11,695 nt of DNA from Hadesarchaea archaeon (GCA_029880065.1 JAOUPD010000029.1:1-11695); one strand, 5' to 3'; numbered from the stretch's first letter, positions 1-7,407 are shown. Numbers and translations are program-made. The notes: a model not told the origin generated them from the letters alone.

Positions 1-151
1 AACAAAATGCACAGCGAAGACAACATCCGACGCAATCAGCAGTTGCTATACCGCCGTAAAATCGCGCAGCACGAAAGCGATAGTACTTGCGTTCATCGCC
101 GCGTGCAACTATTTCCTCCAATCGTCCGGCTAGCTCAATCGGATCGTACAT
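1..151 (-). CDS. Radical SAM protein, N-terminal part (runs off left edge)
   Basis: Reading the minus strand from the ATG at 151-149 gives 50 open codons to the edge of the window, beginning MYDPIELAGR. The visible part ends with C43-x3-C47-x2-C50 in the context GCCLRCAFC, the [4Fe-4S]-binding signature of radical SAM enzymes, in which three cysteines hold the cluster that cleaves S-adenosylmethionine. The preceding stretch KYYRFRAARFYGGIATAD (residues 22-39) resembles a group of archaeal radical SAM proteins of unknown substrate. An in-frame TGA lies seven codons upstream of this ATG with no other plausible start between, so the N-terminus is well fixed. No clear Shine-Dalgarno site is visible. 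The gene diverges from the RPA operon across 101 nt. The rest of the protein, and hence the reaction, is outside the window. Confidence 0.82.
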   Translation of the reverse strand, partial: MYDPIELAGRLEEIVARGDERKYYRFRAARFYGGIATADCVGCCLRCAFC

Positions 152-212
152 GTTTTCAATTTGGTTTCGTCATCCGAAGGTGAATACTTTCGGTCACCTC
201 TCCCTGAAAATA

Positions 213-221
213 CCTATAAAC
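213..221 (+). promoter_or_regulatory. TATA-like box for the RPA-radA-phosphatase operon
   Basis: CCTATAAAC at 213-221 lies about 35 nt before the RPA start codon. An archaeal TATA box places transcription start about 25 nt downstream, near 243, leaving a leader of about 10 nt containing TGAGG at 241-245. This is a pattern match only. Confidence 0.4.
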
Positions 222-252
222 GAGAAGCGGATAATTGTTTTGAGGCTGGATT

Positions 253-2322
253 ATGGAGCTAAATTTTGAACAAATGGTCCAAGAGATTTTAGATCATACA
301 AAAATCGACCATGACGAGCTAATGAAGCGCATCCGGCAGAAACAGGACGAACTCAGCGGTTTCGTGACCCTCGAAGGCGCGGCCACTATCGTCGGTCGGG
401 AATTGGGGGTTGTTTTTAAGAGAAAAGAACCTGAGATTCGAACCCTACACATCGAGGATCTCATCCCGGGAATGTCAAAAGTGGACATCGTCGGTCGGGT
501 CGTCCGCATTTACGAACCGCGGGAGTTTCAGCGCTCTAGCGGTAAGGCCGGGCGCGTGGGGAGTCTGTTGCTCCAAGACAAAACCGGACAGATTAGAATC
601 GCGCTATGGAACGACAAGACCTCGTTGATTGAGGAGAGTAAGGTCCGGAAGGGAGATGCTGTTCAAGTCAAAAATGCCTACGTGCGCCAGGGGTTGAACA
701 AGCAGCCTGAGCTCAGTCTTGGGATGCGGGGTTCCTTACTCGTGAATCCAGAAGACTCGCGCGTATCGGACCTCCCGCCGCTTGTTGAAACTAAGGTTAG
801 AATTGCAGATCTCAAACCAGAGCTCATCGAGGTGGACATCATCGGCAGAGTGGTGACGACGAGCGACATCAGGGAATTTGAGCGCCCCGATGGAACCACT
901 GGCAAGGTTGCGAGCCTCATACTCATGGACTCGACAGGTCAGGTGCGGGTTTCCTTCTGGGATGAGCGGACGGAGTTCGTGAAGAATCTCAAGCTGGGGA
1001 TCGCGGTGAAGCTCGAAAATGCGTCGGTGCGGCCCGGATTGAGAAACAGGCCCGAACTCAGCTTAGGCTCGCGAGGGCGTCTGCTCCTGAACCCGCCAGA
1101 GGCGGAAGTGGCAGAACTGCCCGAGCTGCTCGAGCGCCCGCTCAAGCTAGAGGAGCTCGAGGCCAGCATGCCGACGGTTGACCTTGCGGCTAGAGTTAGG
1201 CGAAAGCTCCCGTTGCAGGAGTTCAAGCGGGACGATGGGACATCAGGGAAAGTTATCAGCGTGATTCTCGCGGACGAGACAGGCACCGCTCGCGCCTCCT
1301 TTTGGGGTGATGTGGCGGAGCTCGCGCAGAAGCTGAAGCTGAACGATATCGTGCTCTTACGCAATGCCTACACGCGCGTCGGCTTGACAGGTAAACCGGA
1401 GGTGCACGTCGGCAAAATCGCGCGAGTTGAGGTGAACCCACCCGACGTGACTGTCGGGGCGCTCGAGCCAAGCCGTATAAAAATTGGCGAGGTCGAGCCG
1501 AACATGGACGCGCTTGAGGTGGTCGGGAGAGTGATCGAGGTCATGGCACCGCGTGAGTTTGCTCGGGGCGATGGTAGTAAGGGGAAGGTCGCCTCAATTA
1601 CCATCGGTGACCAAACTGGTACAACGAGGGCATCGCTTTGGCACGAGCACGCGGATAAAGCGGTCGGCATCAAGGTCGGTGATGTCGTCAAATTCACAAA
1701 CTGCTACAGCACGCTGGGTCTCTTTGGCCAGCCTGAGCTTCATCTCGGCAATCAAGGACAACTCGAGCTAAATCCAGCAATCTCCGAAGAATTGCCGCCC
1801 GCGGATGCGATTAAGCTAGCCGCACCGGAACCCAAACGGATCAGCATTGCAGATGTCCAGAAAGAGGGGATGAGGGTCCAAGTCAGAGGAACCGTGGTAC
1901 GGGTCTTCCACCGGCGTCCAGTATTCGACATCTGCCCCGACTGTGGACGGAGCCTAGGGAGCGTGGACACCAGTTTGATGTGCGAGGAGTGCGGGAAGGT
2001 CGTGACACCTGAACATCGCGTCGTGCTGAGCTTCGTGCTCGACGACGGCACCGGCAACTTCCGGGTAGCCCTTTTCGGAAAGGTCGCGGAGAGTCTGCTC
2101 GGTATGGGAGCGCAACAGGTTTTCGAACTCTTCAAGGGTACTCCTGATTTGGCCGAGCTTTACGATAAGTTCAAACTGATTGGGAAGGAGCTTGTCCTTA
2201 CAGGTACGACCCGGCACGACAAGTACTTCGACCAGCTCGAACTCCGAGCGAGCGACGTGCAGTTTCCCGAGTCGAAAGAAGAGGCGCAAGCGCTGCTCAA
2301 AAAGATAAAAGCGGGAACGTGA
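253..2322 (+). CDS. rpa: Replication protein A, large subunit (four OB folds plus zinc-finger OB fold)
   Basis: This 689-residue protein should bind and protect single-stranded DNA during replication, repair and recombination, and hand it to RadA. After an N-terminal segment (about 1-60) come four homologous OB-fold repeats at roughly 66-165, 183-280, 297-395 and 408-507. Each has a REF or QEF motif, a GK(V) step, a D-x-TG turn and a late-strand tryptophan (W119, W236, W351, W463). A diverged fifth OB fold (about 527-670) carries a zinc knuckle, C561-x2-C564 and C577-x2-C580, and lacks the tryptophan. The layout and length match the large RPA of methanogens such as Methanocaldococcus. The ATG follows a TATA-like box and a GAGG site. 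RadA starts 22 nt after the stop, so the two are almost certainly co-transcribed. No separate RPA accessory subunit is visible here. Confidence 0.9.
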   Translation: MELNFEQMVQEILDHTKIDHDELMKRIRQKQDELSGFVTLEGAATIVGRELGVVFKRKEPEIRTLHIEDLIPGMSKVDIVGRVVRIYEPREFQRSSGKAGRVGSLLLQDKTGQIRIALWNDKTSLIEESKVRKGDAVQVKNAYVRQGLNKQPELSLGMRGSLLVNPEDSRVSDLPPLVETKVRIADLKPELIEVDIIGRVVTTSDIREFERPDGTTGKVASLILMDSTGQVRVSFWDERTEFVKNLKLGIAVKLENASVRPGLRNRPELSLGSRGRLLLNPPEAEVAELPELLERPLKLEELEASMPTVDLAARVRRKLPLQEFKRDDGTSGKVISVILADETGTARASFWGDVAELAQKLKLNDIVLLRNAYTRVGLTGKPEVHVGKIARVEVNPPDVTVGALEPSRIKIGEVEPNMDALEVVGRVIEVMAPREFARGDGSKGKVASITIGDQTGTTRASLWHEHADKAVGIKVGDVVKFTNCYSTLGLFGQPELHLGNQGQLELNPAISEELPPADAIKLAAPEPKRISIADVQKEGMRVQVRGTVVRVFHRRPVFDICPDCGRSLGSVDTSLMCEECGKVVTPEHRVVLSFVLDDGTGNFRVALFGKVAESLLGMGAQQVFELFKGTPDLAELYDKFKLIGKELVLTGTTRHDKYFDQLELRASDVQFPESKEEAQALLKKIKAGT

Positions 2323-2331
2323 AAAGTAAAT

Positions 2332-2338
2332 GGAGGGT
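2332..2338 (+). promoter_or_regulatory. Shine-Dalgarno site that fixes the TTG start of radA
   Basis: GGAGGGT ends 6 nt before the TTG at 2345, an ideal spacing. The first ATG in that frame is far inside conserved sequence, so the site supports TTG initiation. Confidence 0.7.
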
Positions 2339-2344
2339 TAATTT

Positions 2345-3295
2345 TTGGCTGAGGAAGTGAAACGCACAATCGAAAGTTTACCAGGAGTAGGAGAAGCCAC
2401 TGCTGAGAAGCTTCGGGAGGCAGGTTATCGAACGATTGAATCGATCGCTGTGGCCTCGATAGCGGAGCTGCATGAGGCTGCAGAGATCGGTGAGGGACAA
2501 GCAAAAAAAATAATCGCTGCTGCTAGGGAGATTGCGGAATTCGGCATCTTCGTCACCGCCGACAAAGTCCTCGAGCGCCGGGAAAAAGTTGGATTGATAA
2601 CCACGAGCGGTGAGCAGCTAGACACGCTACTCGGCGGAGGAATTGAAACTCAAGCAGTGACCGAGGTTTTTGGTGAATTCGGGTCAGGAAAAACCCAGTT
2701 GGCCCACCAGCTCTGCGTTAACGTCCAGCTCCCACCCGAGCAAAAGGGGTTAGGGGGAAAGGCGATTTACATTGACACAGAGAATACTTTTAGACCCGAA
2801 CGGATTCGGGACATGGCGATTGGCCTCAACCTCGACCCGATGAAGACCCTCCAAAACGTCCTCTACATAAGATCTTACAACACAGACCAGCAGATTCTGA
2901 TAGCCGAGAAGGCCGAGGAGAAAATCGAGGAGGAAAATGTGCGCCTCATGATAATCGATTCTCTTACCTCACACTTCCGGGCCGAGTACGTTGGGCGGGG
3001 AGCTCTAGCCAACCGCCAGCAGAAGTTGAACCGCCATCTCCTGACGCTTCATCGAATAGCCGACCTCCACGACCTAGCCATCTTCGTGACGAACCAAGTG
3101 ATGGCGAGGCCTGACGTTTTCTTCGGGGACCCCACCCGACCAATCGGGGGGCATGTGCTCGCCCACTCCGCTACGACCCGCGTCTACCTTCGAAAGTCCA
3201 AGGGTGGAAAGCGGATCGCGCGGATATTTGACAGCCCCAACTTGCCCGAGGCTGAGGCGGTCTTCATGATTAGCGGGCAAGGGATAAGGGACTGA
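2345..3295 (+). CDS. radA: RadA recombinase
   Basis: RadA is the archaeal RecA/Rad51 homologue. It polymerises on single-stranded DNA with ATP and catalyses homologous pairing and strand exchange. The 316 residues show, in order: a helix-hairpin-helix DNA-binding domain (about 1-60, LPGVGEATA and AAEIGEGQA); the polymerisation motif FVTA at 69-72; Walker A GEFGSGKTQ at 110-118; Walker B LMIID at 201-205; the L1 region after SHFRAEY; and L2 starting at NQVMARPD with HVLAHSATTR (270-279). The length is normal and there is no intein. Translation starts at TTG, chosen by the strong GGAGGGT site. The gene lies 22 nt after RPA and 13 nt before the phosphatase, giving an operon that joins the single-strand binding protein with the recombinase it serves. 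Confidence 0.97.
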   Translation: MAEEVKRTIESLPGVGEATAEKLREAGYRTIESIAVASIAELHEAAEIGEGQAKKIIAAAREIAEFGIFVTADKVLERREKVGLITTSGEQLDTLLGGGIETQAVTEVFGEFGSGKTQLAHQLCVNVQLPPEQKGLGGKAIYIDTENTFRPERIRDMAIGLNLDPMKTLQNVLYIRSYNTDQQILIAEKAEEKIEEENVRLMIIDSLTSHFRAEYVGRGALANRQQKLNRHLLTLHRIADLHDLAIFVTNQVMARPDVFFGDPTRPIGGHVLAHSATTRVYLRKSKGGKRIARIFDSPNLPEAEAVFMISGQGIRD

Positions 3296-3308
3296 ATTAG
3301 GTGGAAGT

Positions 3309-3998
3309 TTGATCAAGTTTGTTGCTGTCGACATCGACGGCACGCTGACGTTTAGAAATCGAAGACTTGATATCGCTGGCGTGAGTGCCATTCAAAAGGC
3401 CGAGGATTCGGGTCTGCCCGTGGTGCTTGCGACGGGAAACGTGCTCGCGTTCGCGGAGGCTGCCGCGATCATGCTTGGGACTTCGGGGCCGCTGATAGCC
3501 GAGGATGGGGGAATTGTGTTCGACCCAGCCAGCGGGTGGGAATGTGTACTCGGCGACCGTGTCGATACCGAGCGTGGGCTGGTTGCTCTTGAACGGGAAT
3601 TTGGCCCTCTGCAGCAGACTAGGAGTTCGAGGGTACGCCTCACGGGCATAGCCCTGAAGCGCACAATCGAAGCTGGGGCCGCCGAGGAGCTCTTCAGGCG
3701 CGAGGGGCTTAATCTAGTCGTCGTCGACTTAGGCTTAACGATTCACCTTCGAAGCCCAAACGTGAACAAAGGAAACGCGCTCCGGAAAGTCGCCTCGTTC
3801 TTGAGGGTGCCACTCGCCGAAGTTGCGGCCATGGGGAATGGTCTGAACGATGTCGAGATGTTGGAGGTCGCGGGGCTGAGCTTCGCCGTAGCAAACTCGG
3901 ACGAAGCGGTGAAGCGCGTATCTACCTACGTGACCGCCGAGCCTCACGGAAAGGGCGTCGCGGAAGCCATAGAGAAAATTCTTAGCCTGCGGGACTAG
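3309..3998 (+). CDS. pgp: Archaeal-type phosphoglycolate phosphatase (HAD superfamily)
   Basis: A 229-residue HAD phosphatase of the archaeal phosphoglycolate phosphatase family, expected to hydrolyse 2-phosphoglycolate to glycolate with Mg2+. Motif I is D8-I-D10-G-T-L-T, with D8 as nucleophile and D10 as acid/base. Motif II is ATGN (41-44) in VVLATGNVLAFAEAAA, typical of the family. Motif III is K154 in NVNKG, and motif IV is MGNGLND (175-181). In motif IV the usual GD is GN: N177 (codon AAT, 3837-3839) stands where the first Mg2+-binding aspartate is expected, while D181 is kept. The TTG start follows GGTGG at 3301-3305 (TTAGGTGGAAG), 13 nt after radA. Co-transcription with RPA and RadA suggests a link to clearing phosphoglycolate released from damaged DNA ends. 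Exact substrate is inferred from family. Confidence 0.88.
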   Translation: MIKFVAVDIDGTLTFRNRRLDIAGVSAIQKAEDSGLPVVLATGNVLAFAEAAAIMLGTSGPLIAEDGGIVFDPASGWECVLGDRVDTERGLVALEREFGPLQQTRSSRVRLTGIALKRTIEAGAAEELFRREGLNLVVVDLGLTIHLRSPNVNKGNALRKVASFLRVPLAEVAAMGNGLNDVEMLEVAGLSFAVANSDEAVKRVSTYVTAEPHGKGVAEAIEKILSLRD

Positions 3999-4061
3999 CT
4001 TTCACGAGTGATGCTGCTAGAAAAAAGAATTTCACTGTCGTAAAATTTGTGTGAGGTGCAA

Positions 4062-4070
4062 GGTTTAAAC
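4062..4070 (+). promoter_or_regulatory. TATA-like box for the metallophosphoesterase
   Basis: GGTTTAAAC at 4062-4070 is about 34-40 nt before the ATG at 4104, placing transcription start near 4093 and leaving a leader of about 10 nt. This favours the ATG over the further-upstream GTG at 4047, which would precede the box. Confidence 0.42.
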
Positions 4071-4103
4071 AAATCTCGCTCCTTTGTTGTCTTGGTGGTG
4101 TCG

Positions 4104-4790
4104 ATGAAGATAGGCGTAATCGCTGACCCCCACTCAAACCTCGCGGCGCTCAAGGCCGTGCTCAAAGATATGCCTCGCGTTGATGAACTCATCTGCGTGG
4201 GCGACCTCGTGGGGTACGCCGCTGAGCCCAACGAAGTGGTGAAGTTGGCTAGGGCGAAGCGGATGCGGATGGTGATGGGAAACCATGATTACGCAACAGT
4301 GACGCGCGATGTGCGGGGCTTCAACCCGCTAGCGGCCCAGGCGGCGCTCTGGACCGCCGATAACTTGAGCAAGGAAAATCTCGAATTTTTATCGAACCTC
4401 CCAACCCACCTCACGCTGACTTACGGAAAGCAAAGGGTCTACGTGGCACATGGGAGCCCCCGCGACCCGCTTAACGAATACGTCTTTCCAGATACCTCGA
4501 ACCGCGTGCTCGCAGAACTCGTTCGCGACCTAGATGCGGATATCCTCGTGCTCGGTCACACCCACATGCCGATTGAGCGCGTCATCTTTGGCAAGCTGAT
4601 TCTTAACCCGGGCGGGGTGGGACAGCCGCGTAATCGCGACCCCCGAGCTAGCTACGCGGTTCTAAACCTGGGCAAGGATGTAAAGGTAAGCTTCAATAGG
4701 GTCGGCTACGATGTAAAAATCACGGCTGAAAAAATTGAAGCTGCAGGGTTACCCAGCGAACTCGCGACGAGATTGTTCTTCGGTTGGTAG
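4104..4790 (+). CDS. Calcineurin-like metallophosphoesterase (YfcE/MJ0936-related)
   Basis: A 228-residue member of the calcineurin-like phosphoesterase superfamily, which hydrolyses phosphomono- or diesters with two metal ions. All metal-binding motifs are present: D8-P-H10, GD at 33-34 in the context GDLVGY, GNHD at 59-62, H116 in AHGSPRD, and GHTH at 151-154. It is longer than the short YfcE/MJ0936 phosphodiesterases (about 165 residues) and matches a larger archaeal and bacterial group with a C-terminal strand extension. The substrate cannot be read from the sequence. The open frame extends upstream to a GTG at 4047, but those 19 codons look non-coding. The ATG at 4104 has GGTGGTG at 4094-4100 and a TATA-like box at the right distance. 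It ends 12 nt before the convergent PRC-barrel gene. Confidence 0.88.
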   Translation: MKIGVIADPHSNLAALKAVLKDMPRVDELICVGDLVGYAAEPNEVVKLARAKRMRMVMGNHDYATVTRDVRGFNPLAAQAALWTADNLSKENLEFLSNLPTHLTLTYGKQRVYVAHGSPRDPLNEYVFPDTSNRVLAELVRDLDADILVLGHTHMPIERVIFGKLILNPGGVGQPRNRDPRASYAVLNLGKDVKVSFNRVGYDVKITAEKIEAAGLPSELATRLFFGW

Positions 4791-4796
4791 TTCTAG

Positions 4797-4806
4797 TAAT
4801 TTTTAT
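4797..4806 (+). terminator. Possible T-run terminator after the metallophosphoesterase
   Basis: The T-rich run TAATTTTTAT just after the stop codon at 4790, in the narrow convergent gap, is the only archaeal-style U-run signal here. No hairpin is visible. Confidence 0.3.
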
Positions 4807-5093
4807 AGAATGCCAAGCTTCGGTTGCGTCTTGAGCTGCTGAATCGCTAAAACGCGCTCGTTGATGACAATGAAATCGCGTATTGACATAACGGCGCTGA
4901 AGGGGATCAAGGCATTACCGCTCGAGTCGCGGGGGATATTCCCGAGCGTCTCCTTTGAGATTGGTCTTACCACGATCGATTGAACCTTTCCGTCTTTTTC
5001 ATTAAAGAGAATATCCTGGAGCTTTCCCACCTGCATGCCCCTATCTGAGATGACGCCTATCGCCCGGAGCTTACTCACCATAACCTGTGGCAA
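4803..5093 (-). CDS. PRC-barrel domain protein
   Basis: A 96-residue protein consisting almost entirely of one PRC-barrel domain, a small six-stranded beta-barrel used for protein-protein contacts. Recognisable features are VSKLRAIGVISDRGMQVGKLQDILFNEKDGKVQSIVV (split: VSKL at 6-9, ISDRGMQVGKL at 15-25, then a charged NEKDGK turn) and the late PFSAVMSIRDFIVI. There is no signal peptide or membrane segment. The start is TTG at 5093-5091, chosen because GGAGG (5105-5101) lies 7 nt before it; the ATG at 5081 is too far. In Haloferax, stand-alone PRC-barrel proteins (CdpB1/CdpB2) take part in SepF/FtsZ cell division, so a division role is possible but only inferred. It lies 43 nt downstream of Cdc48 on the same strand and may share its transcript. 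Confidence 0.85.
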   Translation of the reverse strand: MPQVMVSKLRAIGVISDRGMQVGKLQDILFNEKDGKVQSIVVRPISKETLGNIPRDSSGNALIPFSAVMSIRDFIVINERVLAIQQLKTQPKLGIL

Positions 5094-5126
5094 ATTATAT
5101 CCTCCGCCCTAATTTATTGTTGAACC

Positions 5127-5134
5127 TTATTAAA
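5127..5134 (-). promoter_or_regulatory. Possible internal TATA-like box for the PRC-barrel gene
   Basis: On the minus strand TTTAATAA lies just after the Cdc48 stop codon, with predicted transcription start near 5105, next to the GGAGG site. It could give the PRC gene its own transcript. Weak, pattern only. Confidence 0.28.
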
Positions 5135-5136
5135 CC

Positions 5137-7404
5137 TTAGTAGTGCATCCCCGTCGCTTCTTCCGCCACGCGCTTGCTTTTTCTCTCCGTGAAAGTTTCA
5201 TACGCTTTGGTCATCTCTGGTGTCAGGGAGGGTTTGATACCCTCCATCGCCTCGCGGAAGTGTTGCATCCGAACTTCCTTGCCCTTTATGTCCTTTCGCA
5301 GCACCCGCATCGCAGCCTCACGGCATAGGGCGGCGATGTCCGATCCCGAGTAGCCACCGATCTCTTTTGCTAACAATTTGAGATTAACATCTTTCCCAAG
5401 CGGCATGCTCTTGGTGTGGATTTTGAGTATCTCTAAACGGGCGTTCTCGTCGGGGGCTGGAGCCAACACAAGCCTGTCGAAGCGCCCGGGGCGGAGCAGC
5501 GCCGGATCTACTAGGTCGGGACGGTTAGTTGCACCGATTACGACGACATTTTCAAGTTTCTCCAGCCCGTCGAGCTCGGTAAGCAGCTGGCTTATCACTC
5601 GCTCGGTCACGTGGGCGTCCCCGAACCCAGAGCCGCGTCTAGGCACGAGCGCGTCAATCTCATCGAAAAAGATTATCGCGGGGGCAGCCATCTTGGCCTT
5701 CCGGAAGGTCTCGCGCACCCCCTTCTCAGATTCCCCTACCCATTTGCTCAGGAGCTGGGGCCCCTTGATCGCGATGAAGTTCGCATCACTCTCGGTCGCC
5801 ACCGCCCGTGCAAGCAGGGTTTTACCCGTACCTGGCGGGCCGTAGAGGAGAATGCCGTGCGGGGGCTCGATTCCAATGCGCTTGAATGCATCCGGATACT
5901 TGAGCGGCCACTCGACTGCCTCTATTAATTCCTGTTTCGCGTTCTCCAGCCCGCCCACATCTTCCCAGTGCACATCCGGGATCTCAATCAAGACCTCACG
6001 CATCGCCGAGGGTTCCGCCATCCTTAGCGCGTTCTCGAAGTCTTCCTTTGTTACCTGAAGCTTCTCAAGCACTTCTGACGGGATGATTTTTTCCTCGAGC
6101 TTTATCTGTGGTAGTATCCTCCGCAAGGCGCTCATCGCCGACTCCTTGGCTAAAGCCTCGAGGTCAGCACCGACGAAACCGTGAGTGATATCAGCATAGC
6201 GGTCGAGATTAACATCCTTCGCGAGCGGCATCCCCCGGGTGTGAATCTGCAGGATTTCTTTGCGACCGTCGCGGTCCGGCACGCCGATTTCTATTTCACG
6301 ATCAAACCTGCCAGGACGACGAATCGCTGGATCCAAAGCATTGACGCGGTTCGTGGCACCGATGACGATGACCTTTCCACGAGTTTTCAGTCCATCGAGC
6401 GCTGTACAGAGTGTCGCTACCACTCGCCGCTCGACCTCACCTGTTACCTCTTCGCGTTTTGGGGCTACCGCGTCAAGCTCGTCGATGAAGACGATTGAGG
6501 GGGCATTTTTTTCAGCCTGCTCGAAAATCTGTCTCAACCTAGCCTCGCTCTCCCCATACCATTTACTCATCACTTCGGGTCCGGCAATCGAGGTAAAATT
6601 CGCTCCCGACTCGTTCGCCACCGCCTTTGCTATCAGCGTCTTTCCCGTGCCCGGTGGGCCATGCAATAAGACGCCCTTCGGGGGCTCTATCCCGAGACGA
6701 TCGAAGACCTCTGGATGCTTTAGCGGGAGTTCGATCATCTCTCGGACGCGCTGGAGTTCTCCCTTCAGGCCACCGATATCTTCGTAAGTTACGACAGGCA
6801 CTTTTAGCTCCTTCACCTCCACCGCCTGCGGAAGCACTTCAATGTTCGTCATGTCGGTCACGAGAACGATTCCAGCAGGGGAAGTGTTGGCAACGGCAAA
6901 TTTTATCTCACCGAACCCAAACGGCAACGCCATTCCACCGAAGATGCCGCCGAAGAACTCCTCAAAAAGGTCTCCCCCCATACGTACCGGTTCCTCGGGA
7001 GGTGTCGGAGTAATCAAGTCCCCTTTTGTCAGAGGCCTCCCGAGCAAGTTGCGCTTGATTACCTCCCCAGATGCCATGAACCTGACGCGGGGGTCGGTCG
7101 GCGCAATGGTAATATTTTTGGCTTCCTTCACCGAGGCCTTCCGCACGATGACTTTTTCTCCTATCGATGTGCCAGCGTTGTGGCGAATGAGTCCATCAAT
7201 TCGAATGATCTCTAGCCCCTTGTCCTCTGGAAAGCCCTTTATCGCAATCGCGCTGGTCGAGCGAGGGCCGGTTATCTCAACTATATCGCCCTGCCTGATG
7301 CCGATTCGTTTCATCACTCCTTCATCGATTAGGGCAAAACCACGGTTAACGTATGCCTGATGTCGGTTTTCCGCGACTACTAACTTCAGCTCCTTTTCGG
7401 CCAT
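5137..7404 (-). CDS. cdc48: VAT/Cdc48-type double-AAA+ ATPase (p97 homologue)
   Basis: A hexameric ATPase that unfolds proteins, probably feeding the archaeal 20S proteasome. The 755 residues comprise an N-domain (double-psi barrel, about 1-95; Nc barrel, about 100-195), then two AAA modules. D1 has Walker A GPPGTGKT (249-256), Walker B IVFIDE (304-309), pore loop KWYGESE (281-287) and arginine finger region RRPGRFDR. D2 has GPPGTGKT (522-529), IIFFDE (577-582), KWVGESE (554-560) and LRPGRFDR. Both sites look fully active. A Gly/Phe-rich stretch (140-166) sits inside the Nc barrel. The C-terminus is GMHY, not a clean HbYX proteasome-docking tip, since the tyrosine is the last residue. The ATG at 7404 follows GAGGTGA, which contains the stop of the upstream small gene, so translation is probably coupled. 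Confidence 0.96.
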   Translation of the reverse strand: MAEKELKLVVAENRHQAYVNRGFALIDEGVMKRIGIRQGDIVEITGPRSTSAIAIKGFPEDKGLEIIRIDGLIRHNAGTSIGEKVIVRKASVKEAKNITIAPTDPRVRFMASGEVIKRNLLGRPLTKGDLITPTPPEEPVRMGGDLFEEFFGGIFGGMALPFGFGEIKFAVANTSPAGIVLVTDMTNIEVLPQAVEVKELKVPVVTYEDIGGLKGELQRVREMIELPLKHPEVFDRLGIEPPKGVLLHGPPGTGKTLIAKAVANESGANFTSIAGPEVMSKWYGESEARLRQIFEQAEKNAPSIVFIDELDAVAPKREEVTGEVERRVVATLCTALDGLKTRGKVIVIGATNRVNALDPAIRRPGRFDREIEIGVPDRDGRKEILQIHTRGMPLAKDVNLDRYADITHGFVGADLEALAKESAMSALRRILPQIKLEEKIIPSEVLEKLQVTKEDFENALRMAEPSAMREVLIEIPDVHWEDVGGLENAKQELIEAVEWPLKYPDAFKRIGIEPPHGILLYGPPGTGKTLLARAVATESDANFIAIKGPQLLSKWVGESEKGVRETFRKAKMAAPAIIFFDEIDALVPRRGSGFGDAHVTERVISQLLTELDGLEKLENVVVIGATNRPDLVDPALLRPGRFDRLVLAPAPDENARLEILKIHTKSMPLGKDVNLKLLAKEIGGYSGSDIAALCREAAMRVLRKDIKGKEVRMQHFREAMEGIKPSLTPEMTKAYETFTERKSKRVAEEATGMHY

Positions 7405-7407
7405 CTT

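Noticed and set aside
87..269. Open frame of 60 codons on the plus strand before RPA
   Set aside because: It overlaps the radical SAM gene antisense and the start of RPA, has no ribosome site, and its translation looks like random arginine/serine-rich sequence.
939..1364. Open frame of 141 codons antisense to RPA (and similar long antisense frames in cdc48 and larC)
   Set aside because: Ser/Arg/Pro-rich translations antisense to strongly conserved genes are typical shadows of G+C-rich codon use.
3995..4020. Inverted repeat CTAGC/GCTAG after the phosphatase gene
   Set aside because: Five pairs around a 16-nt loop, followed by A rather than T, so it does not look like a terminator.
4047..4103. 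Upstream extension of the metallophosphoesterase to a GTG start
   Set aside because: The extra residues precede the conserved first strand, overlap the TATA-like box and lack a ribosome site, whereas the ATG at 4104 has one.
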